NCBI GenBank assembly: GCA_020025375.1 | Contig: JAHHSF010000045.1 | Location: forward strand, 1-9,927 | Direction: 5' to 3' | Origin: Oscillospiraceae bacterium | GTDB taxonomy: Bacteria > Bacillota > Clostridia > Oscillospirales > Oscillospiraceae | DNA: 9,927 nucleotides | Shown here: piece after piece, positions 1 to 8,467 of the stretch | Layout: each line of letters opens with the position of its first letter | How positions within the stretch are numbered: the stretch's first letter is position 1 | The notes under the pieces: generated by a model | The model's database searches: none | Told to the model about the DNA's origin: nothing | What the model saw: the letters and a program-made list of their open reading frames with translations, nothing else | Translations under genes and position numbers: made by a program

Positions 1-1140
1 GGTCATCACGCCGCCCATGGTCTCAATGCCCAGGGACAGGGGGGTGACGTCCAGAAGCAGGAGGCCCTTCACGTCGCCAACCAAAACGCCGCCCTGGAGC
101 GCAGCACCCATAGCCACACACTCGTCGGGGTTAATGCCCTTGAAGCCCTCCTTGCCGGTGAGCTTCTTCACCATGTCCTGGACGGCGGGGATACGGCTGG
201 AGCCGCCCACCATGAGGACCTTGGAAATGTCGTTGCCGGAGAGGCCGGCGTCGCTCATGGCCTGACGGACAGGGCCGGCGGTGGCCTCCACCAGATGGGC
301 GGTGAGCTGGTCGAACTTGGCCCGGGTAAGGGTCAAATCCAGGTGCTTGGGGCCGGTGGCATCGGCGGTGATATAGGGCAGGTTGATGGTGGTGGAGGTC
401 ATACCAGACAACTCAATCTTGGCCTTTTCGGCGGCCTCCTTCAAGCGCTGCATGGCGACCTTGTCGCCGGTGAGGTCCACACCCTCGGCCTTCTTGAACT
501 CGGCGGCCATCCAGTCCATGACGCACTTGTCGAAGTCGTCGCCGCCCAGACGGTTGTTGCCGGCGGTGGCCAGGACCTCGATGACACCATCGCCCACTTC
601 CAGGACGGACACATCGAAGGTGCCGCCGCCCAGGTCGTAGACCATAATCTTCTGGTCGGACTCCTTATCAGCGCCGTAGGCCAAAGCGGCGGCGGTGGGC
701 TCGTTGATGATACGCTTTACGTCCAGACCGGCGATGCGGCCGGCATCCTTGGTGGCCTGACGCTGGGCATCGGTGAAGTAGGCGGGGACGGTGATGACGG
801 CCTCGGAGACGGTCTGGCCCAGATAGGCCTCGGCGTCCGCCTTCAGCTTCTGAAGAATCATGGCGCTGATCTCCTGAGGGGTGTAGTTCTTGCCGTCAAT
901 GGCCACCTTGTAATCGGTGCCCATCTCACGCTTGATGGAAGCGATGGTGCGGTCGGGATTGGTGATGGCCTGGCGCTTGGCCACCTGGCCCACCATGCGC
1001 TCGCCGTCCTTGGAGAAGGCGACGACGGAGGGGGTGGTGCGGTTGCCTTCCGCATTGGCGATGACGACGGCCTCGCCGCCCTCCATGACGGAGACACAGC
1101 TGTTGGTAGTACCCAGGTCGATACCGATGATTTTAGACAT
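1..1140 (-). CDS. dnaK: Molecular chaperone DnaK (Hsp70), N-terminal 380 residues, 3' end outside window
   Basis: ATP-dependent cytosolic Hsp70 chaperone that binds exposed hydrophobic peptides and works with DnaJ and GrpE. The whole nucleotide-binding domain is visible. The first phosphate motif GIDLGTTNSC is at residues 6-15, the second (DLGGGTFDVSVLE) at about 169-181, and the adenosine motif VGGSSRIP at about 311-318. The interdomain linker (DVKGLLLLDV) is at about 356-365, and the start of the substrate-binding domain (TPLSLGIETMGG) follows before the window cuts the gene. Around residues 70-90 the sequence runs straight from SIKREMG to YTPQEIS, without the roughly 24-residue insertion of proteobacterial DnaK, so this is the Gram-positive type. 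The ATG has GGAGG eight bases upstream. It follows grpE after a 41-nt AT-rich gap with no obvious promoter, so it is probably transcribed from the CIRCE promoter ahead of hrcA. No frameshift was seen. Confidence 0.98.
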   Translation of the reverse strand, partial: MSKIIGIDLGTTNSCVSVMEGGEAVVIANAEGNRTTPSVVAFSKDGERMVGQVAKRQAITNPDRTIASIKREMGTDYKVAIDGKNYTPQEISAMILQKLKADAEAYLGQTVSEAVITVPAYFTDAQRQATKDAGRIAGLDVKRIINEPTAAALAYGADKESDQKIMVYDLGGGTFDVSVLEVGDGVIEVLATAGNNRLGGDDFDKCVMDWMAAEFKKAEGVDLTGDKVAMQRLKEAAEKAKIELSGMTSTTINLPYITADATGPKHLDLTLTRAKFDQLTAHLVEATAGPVRQAMSDAGLSGNDISKVLMVGGSSRIPAVQDMVKKLTGKEGFKGINPDECVAMGAALQGGVLVGDVKGLLLLDVTPLSLGIETMGGVMT

Positions 1141-1181
1141 AAGTCATTCCTCCAAATATAGTTAAATTTTTCTTAACAAAG

Positions 1182-1718
1182 TCAGTTGGCCACTTTCACC
1201 ATGGCAAAACGCAGGACCTTCTCGCTGGTCTGGAACCCGGCCTGAAAAACCTCCACGATAGTATTCTCTCCCACGCTGTCGTCCTCGATATGCATGACGG
1301 CGTTGTGGAGGTTTGGGTCGAAGGTCTGGCCCAAGGCGGGGATCTCGGTGACCCCCTGCTGTTCCAGAATCTTTCGGAGCTCGCTCATGGTCATCTCCAC
1401 GCCCTTGGCATAGGCCTCATCGGCGCAGGCCTGGTTCACGGCCCGCTCCAGGTTGTCGTAGACAGGGAGGAGGGCGGTGACTGTCGCGCCCTTGGCGTCG
1501 GCCCAGATGGTCTCCTTCTCTTTGGCGGTTCGCTTCCGAAAGTTATCATATTCGGCGGCCAGGCGGAGATATTTCTCCTCCTTGGCGGCCAGCTCTTCTT
1601 TGAGCGCCTCCAGTTCGTCCGGCAGGGAGGGGGTCTCCTCCGGAGCTTCGGCCTGGATCTCAGGGGTCTCCAGGACCTCCTCCTCAGGCTTCTGCCCCTC
1701 TTCCTTATTCTTAGACAT
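1182..1718 (-). CDS. grpE: Nucleotide exchange factor GrpE
   Basis: Cytosolic co-chaperone that releases ADP from DnaK and resets its cycle. The 178-residue protein has the usual plan. It begins with a disordered, Glu/Pro-rich acidic tail (residues 1-32). A long coiled-coil helix follows (about 33-75, containing the family-typical AAEYDNFRKRT). A four-helix segment contains LLPVYDNLERA (about 83-93), and the C-terminal beta domain carries the signature G-x2-FDP-x2-H-x-AV (about 130-141). I chose the ATG at 1718 because GGAGG (1729-1733) is ten bases ahead of it. An in-frame ATG at 1727 overlaps the hrcA stop as ATGA but sits one base from the Shine-Dalgarno, too close for normal initiation; it would add three residues (MKD). 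Tight coupling to hrcA fits a single heat-shock transcript. Confidence 0.97.
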   Translation of the reverse strand: MSKNKEEGQKPEEEVLETPEIQAEAPEETPSLPDELEALKEELAAKEEKYLRLAAEYDNFRKRTAKEKETIWADAKGATVTALLPVYDNLERAVNQACADEAYAKGVEMTMSELRKILEQQGVTEIPALGQTFDPNLHNAVMHIEDDSVGENTIVEVFQAGFQTSEKVLRFAMVKVAN

Positions 1719-1723
1719 ATCTT

Positions 1724-2779
1724 TCATTCCTCCTTCTCGCCCTGGGGAAGCTCGTTCTTCCCGAACAGGCGGGCCAGGCCGTCGGCAAAGTAGGACAGCC
1801 GGGCGGTGACTTTCGCGTAATCCATTCGTGTGGGGCCCACCACGCCGATGACCCCCTTCATGCCGTCCCCAATGTCATAGCTTGCCATAACCACGCTGGT
1901 GTCCTGAAGGGCAGCGGCCACGTTTTCCGGGCCGATGAGGATGTTGGTCTGCTCGTTCTTGGGAAGGGCCAGGGAGTCAATCCCCTCGATCTCGGCCAGA
2001 TAGTTCATCAGAGGTTCGGCCCGCTCCAGGCTCCGGTACTCCGGGTGGGAGAGCAGGCTGGTGATGCCTGCGGTGTGGACCAGCTTGGTGGCATGCTCCT
2101 GCAGCACCTCCATGCCGAAGGAGACCACCAGGGAGATAAGGCCGTAGGCCTCTCCGGCGGCGTGGGAAGCCACCCGCATGAGCTCGGGGGTGATCTCTTC
2201 CAGGGTCAGGCCGGTGAAGGTGGTGTTCAGCAGGGTGTTGAGAAGGCCCAGCTGGGTCTCGCTCAGATCGGTGGGCAGGCGCATGAGCCGGTTGCGGACC
2301 ACATTGTTGTCGGTCATAAGGACCGCAATGAAGGCGTTGCTCTCCACCATCAGCAGATCAAACCGCCGGATGGTGACCCGGCCCGTCCCTGCCGCCAAGG
2401 CGAAGGTGGGATACCGAGTAAGCTGAGAAGCGATGCGGCCGACCTGGCCGATGACCTTATCCAGCTCCTGCATCTTCAGCCGAAGGGCTTCGTTGATGCG
2501 CTGGGTCTCCAGCTCACTGAGGCGGTGAGCCTCCATCAGCTCGTTGACGTAGAGCCGGTAGCCCTTTGGGGAGGGGATGCGCCCCGCCGAGGTGTGGGGC
2601 TGTTCCAGAAAGCCCAAGGCCTCCAAATCGGCCATCTCGTTGCGGATGGTGGCCGAGGAAATATCCAGCCCCGCAGACTGGGCGATGGACTTGGACCCCA
2701 CCGGCTCCGCCGTGGCGATGTAGTTTTCAATGATGGCTCGGAGAATCCTCCTTTTTCGTTCAGTCAGATCCAAGCTCAT
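1724..2779 (-). CDS. hrcA: Heat-inducible transcription repressor HrcA
   Basis: Repressor of class I heat-shock genes. In studied Gram-positive bacteria it binds CIRCE, and GroEL keeps it active; both are family knowledge. With the ATG at 2779 the protein has 351 residues, close to the family's usual 340-350. The N-terminal winged helix (about 4-75) shows LTERKRRILRAIIENYI, then ISSATIRNEMADLEALG (recognition helix region) and the wing LEQPHTSAGRIPSPKGYRLYV. A GAF-like core follows. The C-terminal signature GPTRMDYAKV is near residue 311. The stop codon overlaps an upstream in-frame ATG of grpE. Start choice is uncertain. The longer open frame reaches 2812 but runs into the CIRCE operator, so it is not used. 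A TTG at 2773 has better Shine-Dalgarno spacing and would give MDLTERK, the commoner family N-terminus. The gene lies directly behind its own promoter and operator, implying autoregulation. Confidence 0.97.
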   Translation of the reverse strand: MSLDLTERKRRILRAIIENYIATAEPVGSKSIAQSAGLDISSATIRNEMADLEALGFLEQPHTSAGRIPSPKGYRLYVNELMEAHRLSELETQRINEALRLKMQELDKVIGQVGRIASQLTRYPTFALAAGTGRVTIRRFDLLMVESNAFIAVLMTDNNVVRNRLMRLPTDLSETQLGLLNTLLNTTFTGLTLEEITPELMRVASHAAGEAYGLISLVVSFGMEVLQEHATKLVHTAGITSLLSHPEYRSLERAEPLMNYLAEIEGIDSLALPKNEQTNILIGPENVAAALQDTSVVMASYDIGDGMKGVIGVVGPTRMDYAKVTARLSYFADGLARLFGKNELPQGEKEE

Positions 2780-2786
2780 CACCTCT
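2780..2786 (-). promoter_or_regulatory. hrcA ribosome binding site that bears on the start codon
   Basis: Read on the minus strand this is AGAGGTG directly followed by the ATG at 2779. The GAGG core is only two bases from that ATG but eight bases from the in-frame TTG at 2773, which is the normal distance. This argues for TTG initiation, or for inefficient initiation at ATG. Which codon is used cannot be settled from sequence alone. Confidence 0.55.
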
Positions 2787-2795
2787 AAAATCATT

Positions 2796-2822
2796 TTAGC
2801 ACTCATTCTCATCGAGTGCTAA
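2796..2822 (-). promoter_or_regulatory. CIRCE operator (HrcA binding site)
   Basis: A perfect match to the CIRCE consensus: TTAGCACTC, nine-base spacer, GAGTGCTAA, with both 9-base arms fully complementary. It begins about six bases downstream of the -10 box, so the expected transcription start falls at its edge. The inverted repeat is therefore both an operator in DNA and a hairpin at the 5' end of the mRNA. It ends 16 bases before the hrcA ATG. By established knowledge HrcA binds here and represses hrcA-grpE-dnaK until heat shock. It is the only copy seen in the window; no second one precedes dnaK. Confidence 0.97.
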
Positions 2823-2826
2823 AGAT

Positions 2827-2855
2827 AATTTACCACTACCCCCTCAAAAAGTCAA
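2827..2855 (-). promoter_or_regulatory. Sigma-A-type promoter of the hrcA-grpE-dnaK operon
   Basis: On the minus strand a -35 box TTGACT (2850-2855, 5 of 6 matches) is followed by a 17-base spacer and a -10 box TAAATT (2827-2832, 4 of 6). The CIRCE element lies immediately downstream, the normal arrangement for class I heat-shock genes. The terminator at 2881-2917 separates this promoter from the upstream cysteine desulfurase transcript. Confidence 0.85.
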
Positions 2856-2880
2856 TAGTTCCAGTTGTAAATATAATGTG

Positions 2881-2917
2881 AACGATAAAACCGGGCCTCT
2901 GTTTCGCAGAGGCCCGG
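2881..2917 (-). terminator. Intrinsic terminator downstream of the cysteine desulfurase
   Basis: Two perfectly complementary 11-base arms (CCGGGCCTCTG, 2891-2901, and CAGAGGCCCGG, 2907-2917) enclose a 5-base loop. On the minus strand the stem is followed by TTTTATCG. There is no T-run on the plus side, so it should act only on minus-strand transcripts. It ends the unit that begins at the cysteine desulfurase and insulates the hrcA promoter just downstream. Confidence 0.88.
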
Positions 2918-3067
2918 CAGGAGTGCCAATTCAGTTGTGTGCTGCCCCGAAAGGCCTGTTCCGGCAGAGGCGGCCCAAGGCGATGACACCCTCCAGGATG
3001 CCAAAACCCAACTTGGGGCCGGCCATGCTCCAAAGGCCTTGCCCTGTTTCATATAGAAAAATACGGC

Positions 3068-4189
3068 TTACCTTGCCACCAGCGTCTCCCTTACCTCACC
3101 AAGCGCCCGGACGAAGGCCTCGCCCTCCTCCATGGTGGTGAGGGGGGAGAAGGAGACCCGCAGGACCCCCATGAGGACCTTGGGGGGCAGGCCCAGAGCG
3201 GCAAAGACGTGGCTGGGCTTGCCACGGTGGCAGGCCGAGCCAGCCGAGACACAGATGCCCTTATCCCCCAAGGCCCGGACCACGGGCTGACTGGGATAGC
3301 CAACCAGGGACAGAGCCAGGATATGGGGGGCATCCCCCGGGCTGATAAGTTCCACGCCTTCCATGCCAGAAAGCAGGCCAGCGGTGTGGTCCTTTACGGC
3401 CCGGATCTTCTCCTGGTTCCCGGGCCCCCAGGCGGCCACGGCGGCGGCCAGGGCGGCAATCTGAGGGGTGGGCTCGGTGCCCGAGCGGAGGCCTCTCTCC
3501 TGCCCGCCGCCGGAGAGGAGGGGCTTCACCTTCAGGCCCTTGCGGATGTAGAGGGCGCCTACCCCCTTGGGGGCCATGATCTTGTGGCCGCTGATGGTGA
3601 GAAAGTCGGCTCCCAGCTCCTTGGGGGTGAAGGAGACCTTGAGAAAACCCTGGACCGCGTCCACATGGAGGAGGGCGGGACAGCGGGCGGCCTGGATGGC
3701 CTGGGCGGTCTCCTTCACAGGGAGAATGGTACCCAGCTCGTTGTTCACCAGCATCATGGAGACCAGAATGGTGTCCTCCCGGAGGGCGGCGGCTACCTGG
3801 GCGGGGTCGATATGACCGGTCCGGTCTGGCTTGAGGTAGGTGATCTCATACCCCTGAGCGGCCAGGGCGCGCATGGGCTCCAGCACGGCGGCGTGCTCAA
3901 TGGCGGTGGTGACAATGTGCTTGCCCTTTCGCTTATTCAGCTCCACGGCGGCCCGGATGGCCCAGTTGTTGCCCTCTGTGCCGCAGGAGGTAAAAAAGAG
4001 CTCCTCGGGCAGACAGCCCAGGGCACGGGCCACCACGGCCCGGTCGGCCTCCAGCCGGAGGGCGGCGGCCCGGCCCAGGGGATAGCCGGAGGAAGGGTTG
4101 CCAAAGCCCTGGGTCATCGTGTCAAAGGCCGCCTGGGCGGCGGCCGGACAAACCGGGGTGGTGGCGGCGGAATCTAAATAGATGGGCAT
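3068..4189 (-). CDS. Cysteine desulfurase, NifS/IscS family (group I-like)
   Basis: PLP enzyme of aminotransferase class V that converts L-cysteine to L-alanine and leaves a persulfide on an active-site cysteine, supplying sulfur for Fe-S clusters, thiolated tRNA or thiamine. The 373-residue protein opens with the family-typical MPIYLDSAATTP. Visible active-site residues are His99 (IEHA), Asp177 and Gln180 (HVDAVQ), the PLP lysine Lys203 (SGHK), the stretch SGGGQERGLRSGT (226-238), and catalytic Cys320 in SAGSACHRGKPSH. The SxGSAC context marks group I rather than SufS-type group II; the loop after the cysteine is slightly shorter than in IscS. The ATG at 4189 is chosen because AAGGAG lies ten bases upstream and the conserved N-terminus starts there; the open frame extends 24 codons further without family similarity. 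No scaffold (IscU/SufU) or thiI gene is adjacent, so the sulfur acceptor is unknown. It has its own promoter and a terminator at each side. Confidence 0.95.
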   Translation of the reverse strand: MPIYLDSAATTPVCPAAAQAAFDTMTQGFGNPSSGYPLGRAAALRLEADRAVVARALGCLPEELFFTSCGTEGNNWAIRAAVELNKRKGKHIVTTAIEHAAVLEPMRALAAQGYEITYLKPDRTGHIDPAQVAAALREDTILVSMMLVNNELGTILPVKETAQAIQAARCPALLHVDAVQGFLKVSFTPKELGADFLTISGHKIMAPKGVGALYIRKGLKVKPLLSGGGQERGLRSGTEPTPQIAALAAAVAAWGPGNQEKIRAVKDHTAGLLSGMEGVELISPGDAPHILALSLVGYPSQPVVRALGDKGICVSAGSACHRGKPSHVFAALGLPPKVLMGVLRVSFSPLTTMEEGEAFVRALGEVRETLVAR

Positions 4190-4231
4190 GAAACATACGC
4201 TCCTTACAAATGGACAATAAGAATTGACAAT

Positions 4232-4261
4232 ATTGTAATGCCGAAAGCCAGGAAAAGTCAA
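4232..4261 (-). promoter_or_regulatory. Probable promoter of the cysteine desulfurase gene
   Basis: On the minus strand TTGACT (4256-4261) is followed by an 18-base spacer and TACAAT (4232-4237, 5 of 6 matches to the -10 consensus). The expected start is near 4225, giving a leader of about 35 bases before the ATG. The -10 box overlaps a 10-base palindrome, ACAATATTGT (4227-4236). A 7-base sequence TATTGTC occurs twice, 13 bases apart, at 4226-4232 and 4213-4219. This could be an operator, but I recognise no known regulator site. Confidence 0.7.
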
Positions 4262-4353
4262 GGCAGGTCATCTTCGGAAGCGGCCGCGCAGACCGGTGAA
4301 GAGGCTGTAAAGGAAAAGATCGGGCAGGCTTACAAAAAACGGCCAGGACCTTT

Positions 4354-4398
4354 ACGCAAAAAGGAACGCTGGTCCAGGACCAGCGTTCCTTTTTGCGT
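4354..4398. terminator. Very long palindromic intrinsic terminator after glgP
   Basis: A 45-base sequence with 22-base perfectly complementary arms around one central base. The GC core (GGAACGCTGGTCC and its complement) is flanked by A5 on one side and T5 on the other, so the same element forms a stem followed by a U-run on either strand. It starts three bases after the glgP stop, so on the minus strand it should end the glgP transcript. It could also stop any plus-strand transcription. The remaining 90-odd bases before the cysteine desulfurase promoter show nothing recognisable. Confidence 0.92.
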
Positions 4399-4401
4399 GT
4401 T

Positions 4402-6834
<2,433 letters not shown>

Positions 6835-6901
6835 AAGCGATGGGCTCCTATTCTTCAATGATATATGGATTAACAGCAGATTCCGCTCCTTTTTATCAGG
6901 C

Positions 6902-6944
6902 AGAAAAAGCCTGCCGGAGAGCGCATTCCGCCCTTCGGCAGGCT
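6902..6944 (-). terminator. Intrinsic terminator after glgA
   Basis: Nine-base perfect arms AGCCTGCCG (6908-6916) and CGGCAGGCT (6936-6944) enclose a 19-base loop. On the minus strand the stem runs directly into TTTTTCTG. It begins 14 bases after the glgA stop, so it should end or reduce transcription between glgA and glgP. Confidence 0.85.
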
Positions 6945-6958
6945 ACTTTATCACATCG

Positions 6959-8389
6959 TTATTTTCCTGTCAAGCGGTTATAAATACCCAGGTATTCTTT
7001 CGCCGGTCCGTTCCAGCTGAAATCGGTGGTCATGGCGGTTTTCTGGAGCTTTTTCCACTGCTTGGGATCGTTGCGGTAGAGCTGGGTGGCCTCCCAGATC
7101 ACATGGGCCATATCGTGGGCGTTGATGTCCGAAAAGGTGAAGCCACGGGCGTCGGGCAGACCCACGGGGATGACGGTGTCCCGGAGGCCGCCGGTCTCCC
7201 GGACGATGGGGAGGGTGCCATAGCGCATGGCGATCATCTGGGACAGACCGCAGGGCTCGGAGACCGAGGGCATGAGGAAGAGGTCGGCACCGGCGTAGAT
7301 GGCGGTGGAGAGGGCGGCGGAATACATGAGCTGGGCCGAGAAGCGGCCGGGATACTGGGCGGCGGCAGAGCGGAAGGCCTCCTCATACTTCCAGTCCCCC
7401 GTGCCCAGGACCACCATCTGCACGTCCATAGCCATAATGTCGTGAAGGGCGGCGGTGACCAGGTCGAAGCCCTTGTGGCTCACCAGGCGGGAGACACAGG
7501 CGATGACAGGGACGTCGGGGGCCTCCTTCAGGCCCACGGCCTGTTGCAGGGCACGCTTGCACTCCTTCTTTCCCGCCAGCTTTGCGGGGGTGTAGGAGGC
7601 AGGGACCCCCTGGCCGTTGGAGGGGTCGTAGAGGGCCACGTCCAGGCCGTTGAGGATGCCGGTAATCTTGCTCTGGCAGTCAGCAATGACCCCTTCCAGC
7701 CCATGAGCGTAGAAGGCATAGTGCAGTTCCTGGGCGTAGGTGGGAGAGACGGTGGTGACGAAGTCGGCGGCGTAGATGGCCCCCTTCATCAAATTGATGT
7801 CCCCATAATAGGCCAGCATCTTCTCGTTGAAATAGCTCTCGTTCAGGCCAAAGAGATCCACCAGAAGCTCCTTGCCGTAGCGGCCCTGGTACTCGATGTT
7901 GTGGATGGTGAAAACCGAGCGGGTGCCGGACAGCTGGGGGATGTAGTACTTGGCCTCCAGCAGGTAAATGGGGACCAGGGCAGTCTGCCAGTCGTTGGCA
8001 TGGAGGATGTCGGGCCGCCAGTCCAGGTGGCCGCACAGCTCGATGACCGCCCGGGAGAAGAAGGCGAATCGCTCCCCGTCGTCATAGTGGCCGTAGAGCT
8101 GGTTGCGCTTGAAGTAGTACTCGTTGTCGATGAAATAGTAGGTCACCCCATCCTTCCGGAGGGAAAAGACCCCGCAGTAGGGGGTGCGCCAAGCCAGGAT
8201 AACGTGGAAGTGGAAGAGGAAATCCATCTGCTCCCGCCAAGGCTGGCCCACGCCCTCATAGAGGGGGAGGACCACCCGCACGTCGTGACCTTGGGCGGCC
8301 AGGGCCTGAGGCAGGGAGCCGGCCACATCGGCCAGGCCTCCGGTCTTGATAAAGGGTGCGACCTCGCTGGCGGCAAAGAGAATGTTCAT
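6959..8389 (-). CDS. glgA: Glycogen synthase, ADP-glucose dependent (GT5)
   Basis: Transfers glucose from ADP-glucose to the non-reducing end of an alpha-1,4-glucan; cytosolic. The 476-residue length matches bacterial GlgA. The GT-B fold motifs are in order: substrate loop KTGGLADV (15-22), HANDWQTALVP (130-140), TIHNIEYQG (161-169), VSRLVSHKGFDL (299-310), and the C-terminal catalytic block SEPCGLSQMIAMRYGTLP (377-394) with Glu378 followed by RETGGLRDTV (397-406). The ATG at 8389 has AAAGGAG six bases upstream, and MNILFAASEVAPF is the conserved start; an open frame extends 15 codons further without support. It follows glgD after a 78-nt gap holding a hairpin, with no promoter seen there, so it is probably in the glgCD operon. 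Its donor is the product of the two upstream genes. Confidence 0.98.
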   Translation of the reverse strand: MNILFAASEVAPFIKTGGLADVAGSLPQALAAQGHDVRVVLPLYEGVGQPWREQMDFLFHFHVILAWRTPYCGVFSLRKDGVTYYFIDNEYYFKRNQLYGHYDDGERFAFFSRAVIELCGHLDWRPDILHANDWQTALVPIYLLEAKYYIPQLSGTRSVFTIHNIEYQGRYGKELLVDLFGLNESYFNEKMLAYYGDINLMKGAIYAADFVTTVSPTYAQELHYAFYAHGLEGVIADCQSKITGILNGLDVALYDPSNGQGVPASYTPAKLAGKKECKRALQQAVGLKEAPDVPVIACVSRLVSHKGFDLVTAALHDIMAMDVQMVVLGTGDWKYEEAFRSAAAQYPGRFSAQLMYSAALSTAIYAGADLFLMPSVSEPCGLSQMIAMRYGTLPIVRETGGLRDTVIPVGLPDARGFTFSDINAHDMAHVIWEATQLYRNDPKQWKKLQKTAMTTDFSWNGPAKEYLGIYNRLTGK

Positions 8390-8425
8390 AGCTTTCTCCT
8401 TTCCTGATTGGAGTATTTGGTATGG

Positions 8426-8462
8426 GAACAGCATATGGGCGCTCCGCGCTCATATGCTGTTT
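8426..8462. other. Long intercistronic hairpin between glgD and glgA
   Basis: The arms pair over 11 perfect base pairs (AACAGCATATG, 8427-8437, with 8451-8461). The stem continues through a G-T wobble (8438/8450) and three more pairs to a 5-base loop (8442-8446); a further wobble lies at the outer base. It starts five bases after the glgD stop on the minus strand. No T-run follows on that strand (the next bases are CCC), so it is not a standard intrinsic terminator. It may protect the glgCD message or set the ratio between glgD and glgA; that role is inference. Confidence 0.75.
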
Positions 8463-8467
8463 CGTGT

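Noticed and set aside
295..1161. 288-codon plus-strand open frame opposite dnaK
   Set aside because: Antisense shadow; Gly/Val/Asp-rich without motifs, and the minus strand clearly encodes DnaK.
1161..1177. Small inverted repeat (GTTAA ... TTAAC) between grpE and dnaK
   Set aside because: Only five A/T-dominated base pairs; too weak to call a terminator or processing site, and no promoter or second CIRCE is present.
2836..3052. Two overlapping minus-strand frames of 65 and 66 codons
   Set aside because: Both run through the terminator hairpin and into the hrcA promoter, have no usable Shine-Dalgarno, and resemble no family I know.
3209..4177. 322-codon plus-strand open frame
   Set aside because: Antisense shadow of the cysteine desulfurase, explained by avoidance of TTA, CTA and TCA codons.
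6835..6901. Possible glgP promoter
   Set aside because: The region is AT-richer and has TATAT-like -10 candidates, but none has an acceptable -35 box at 16-18 bases.
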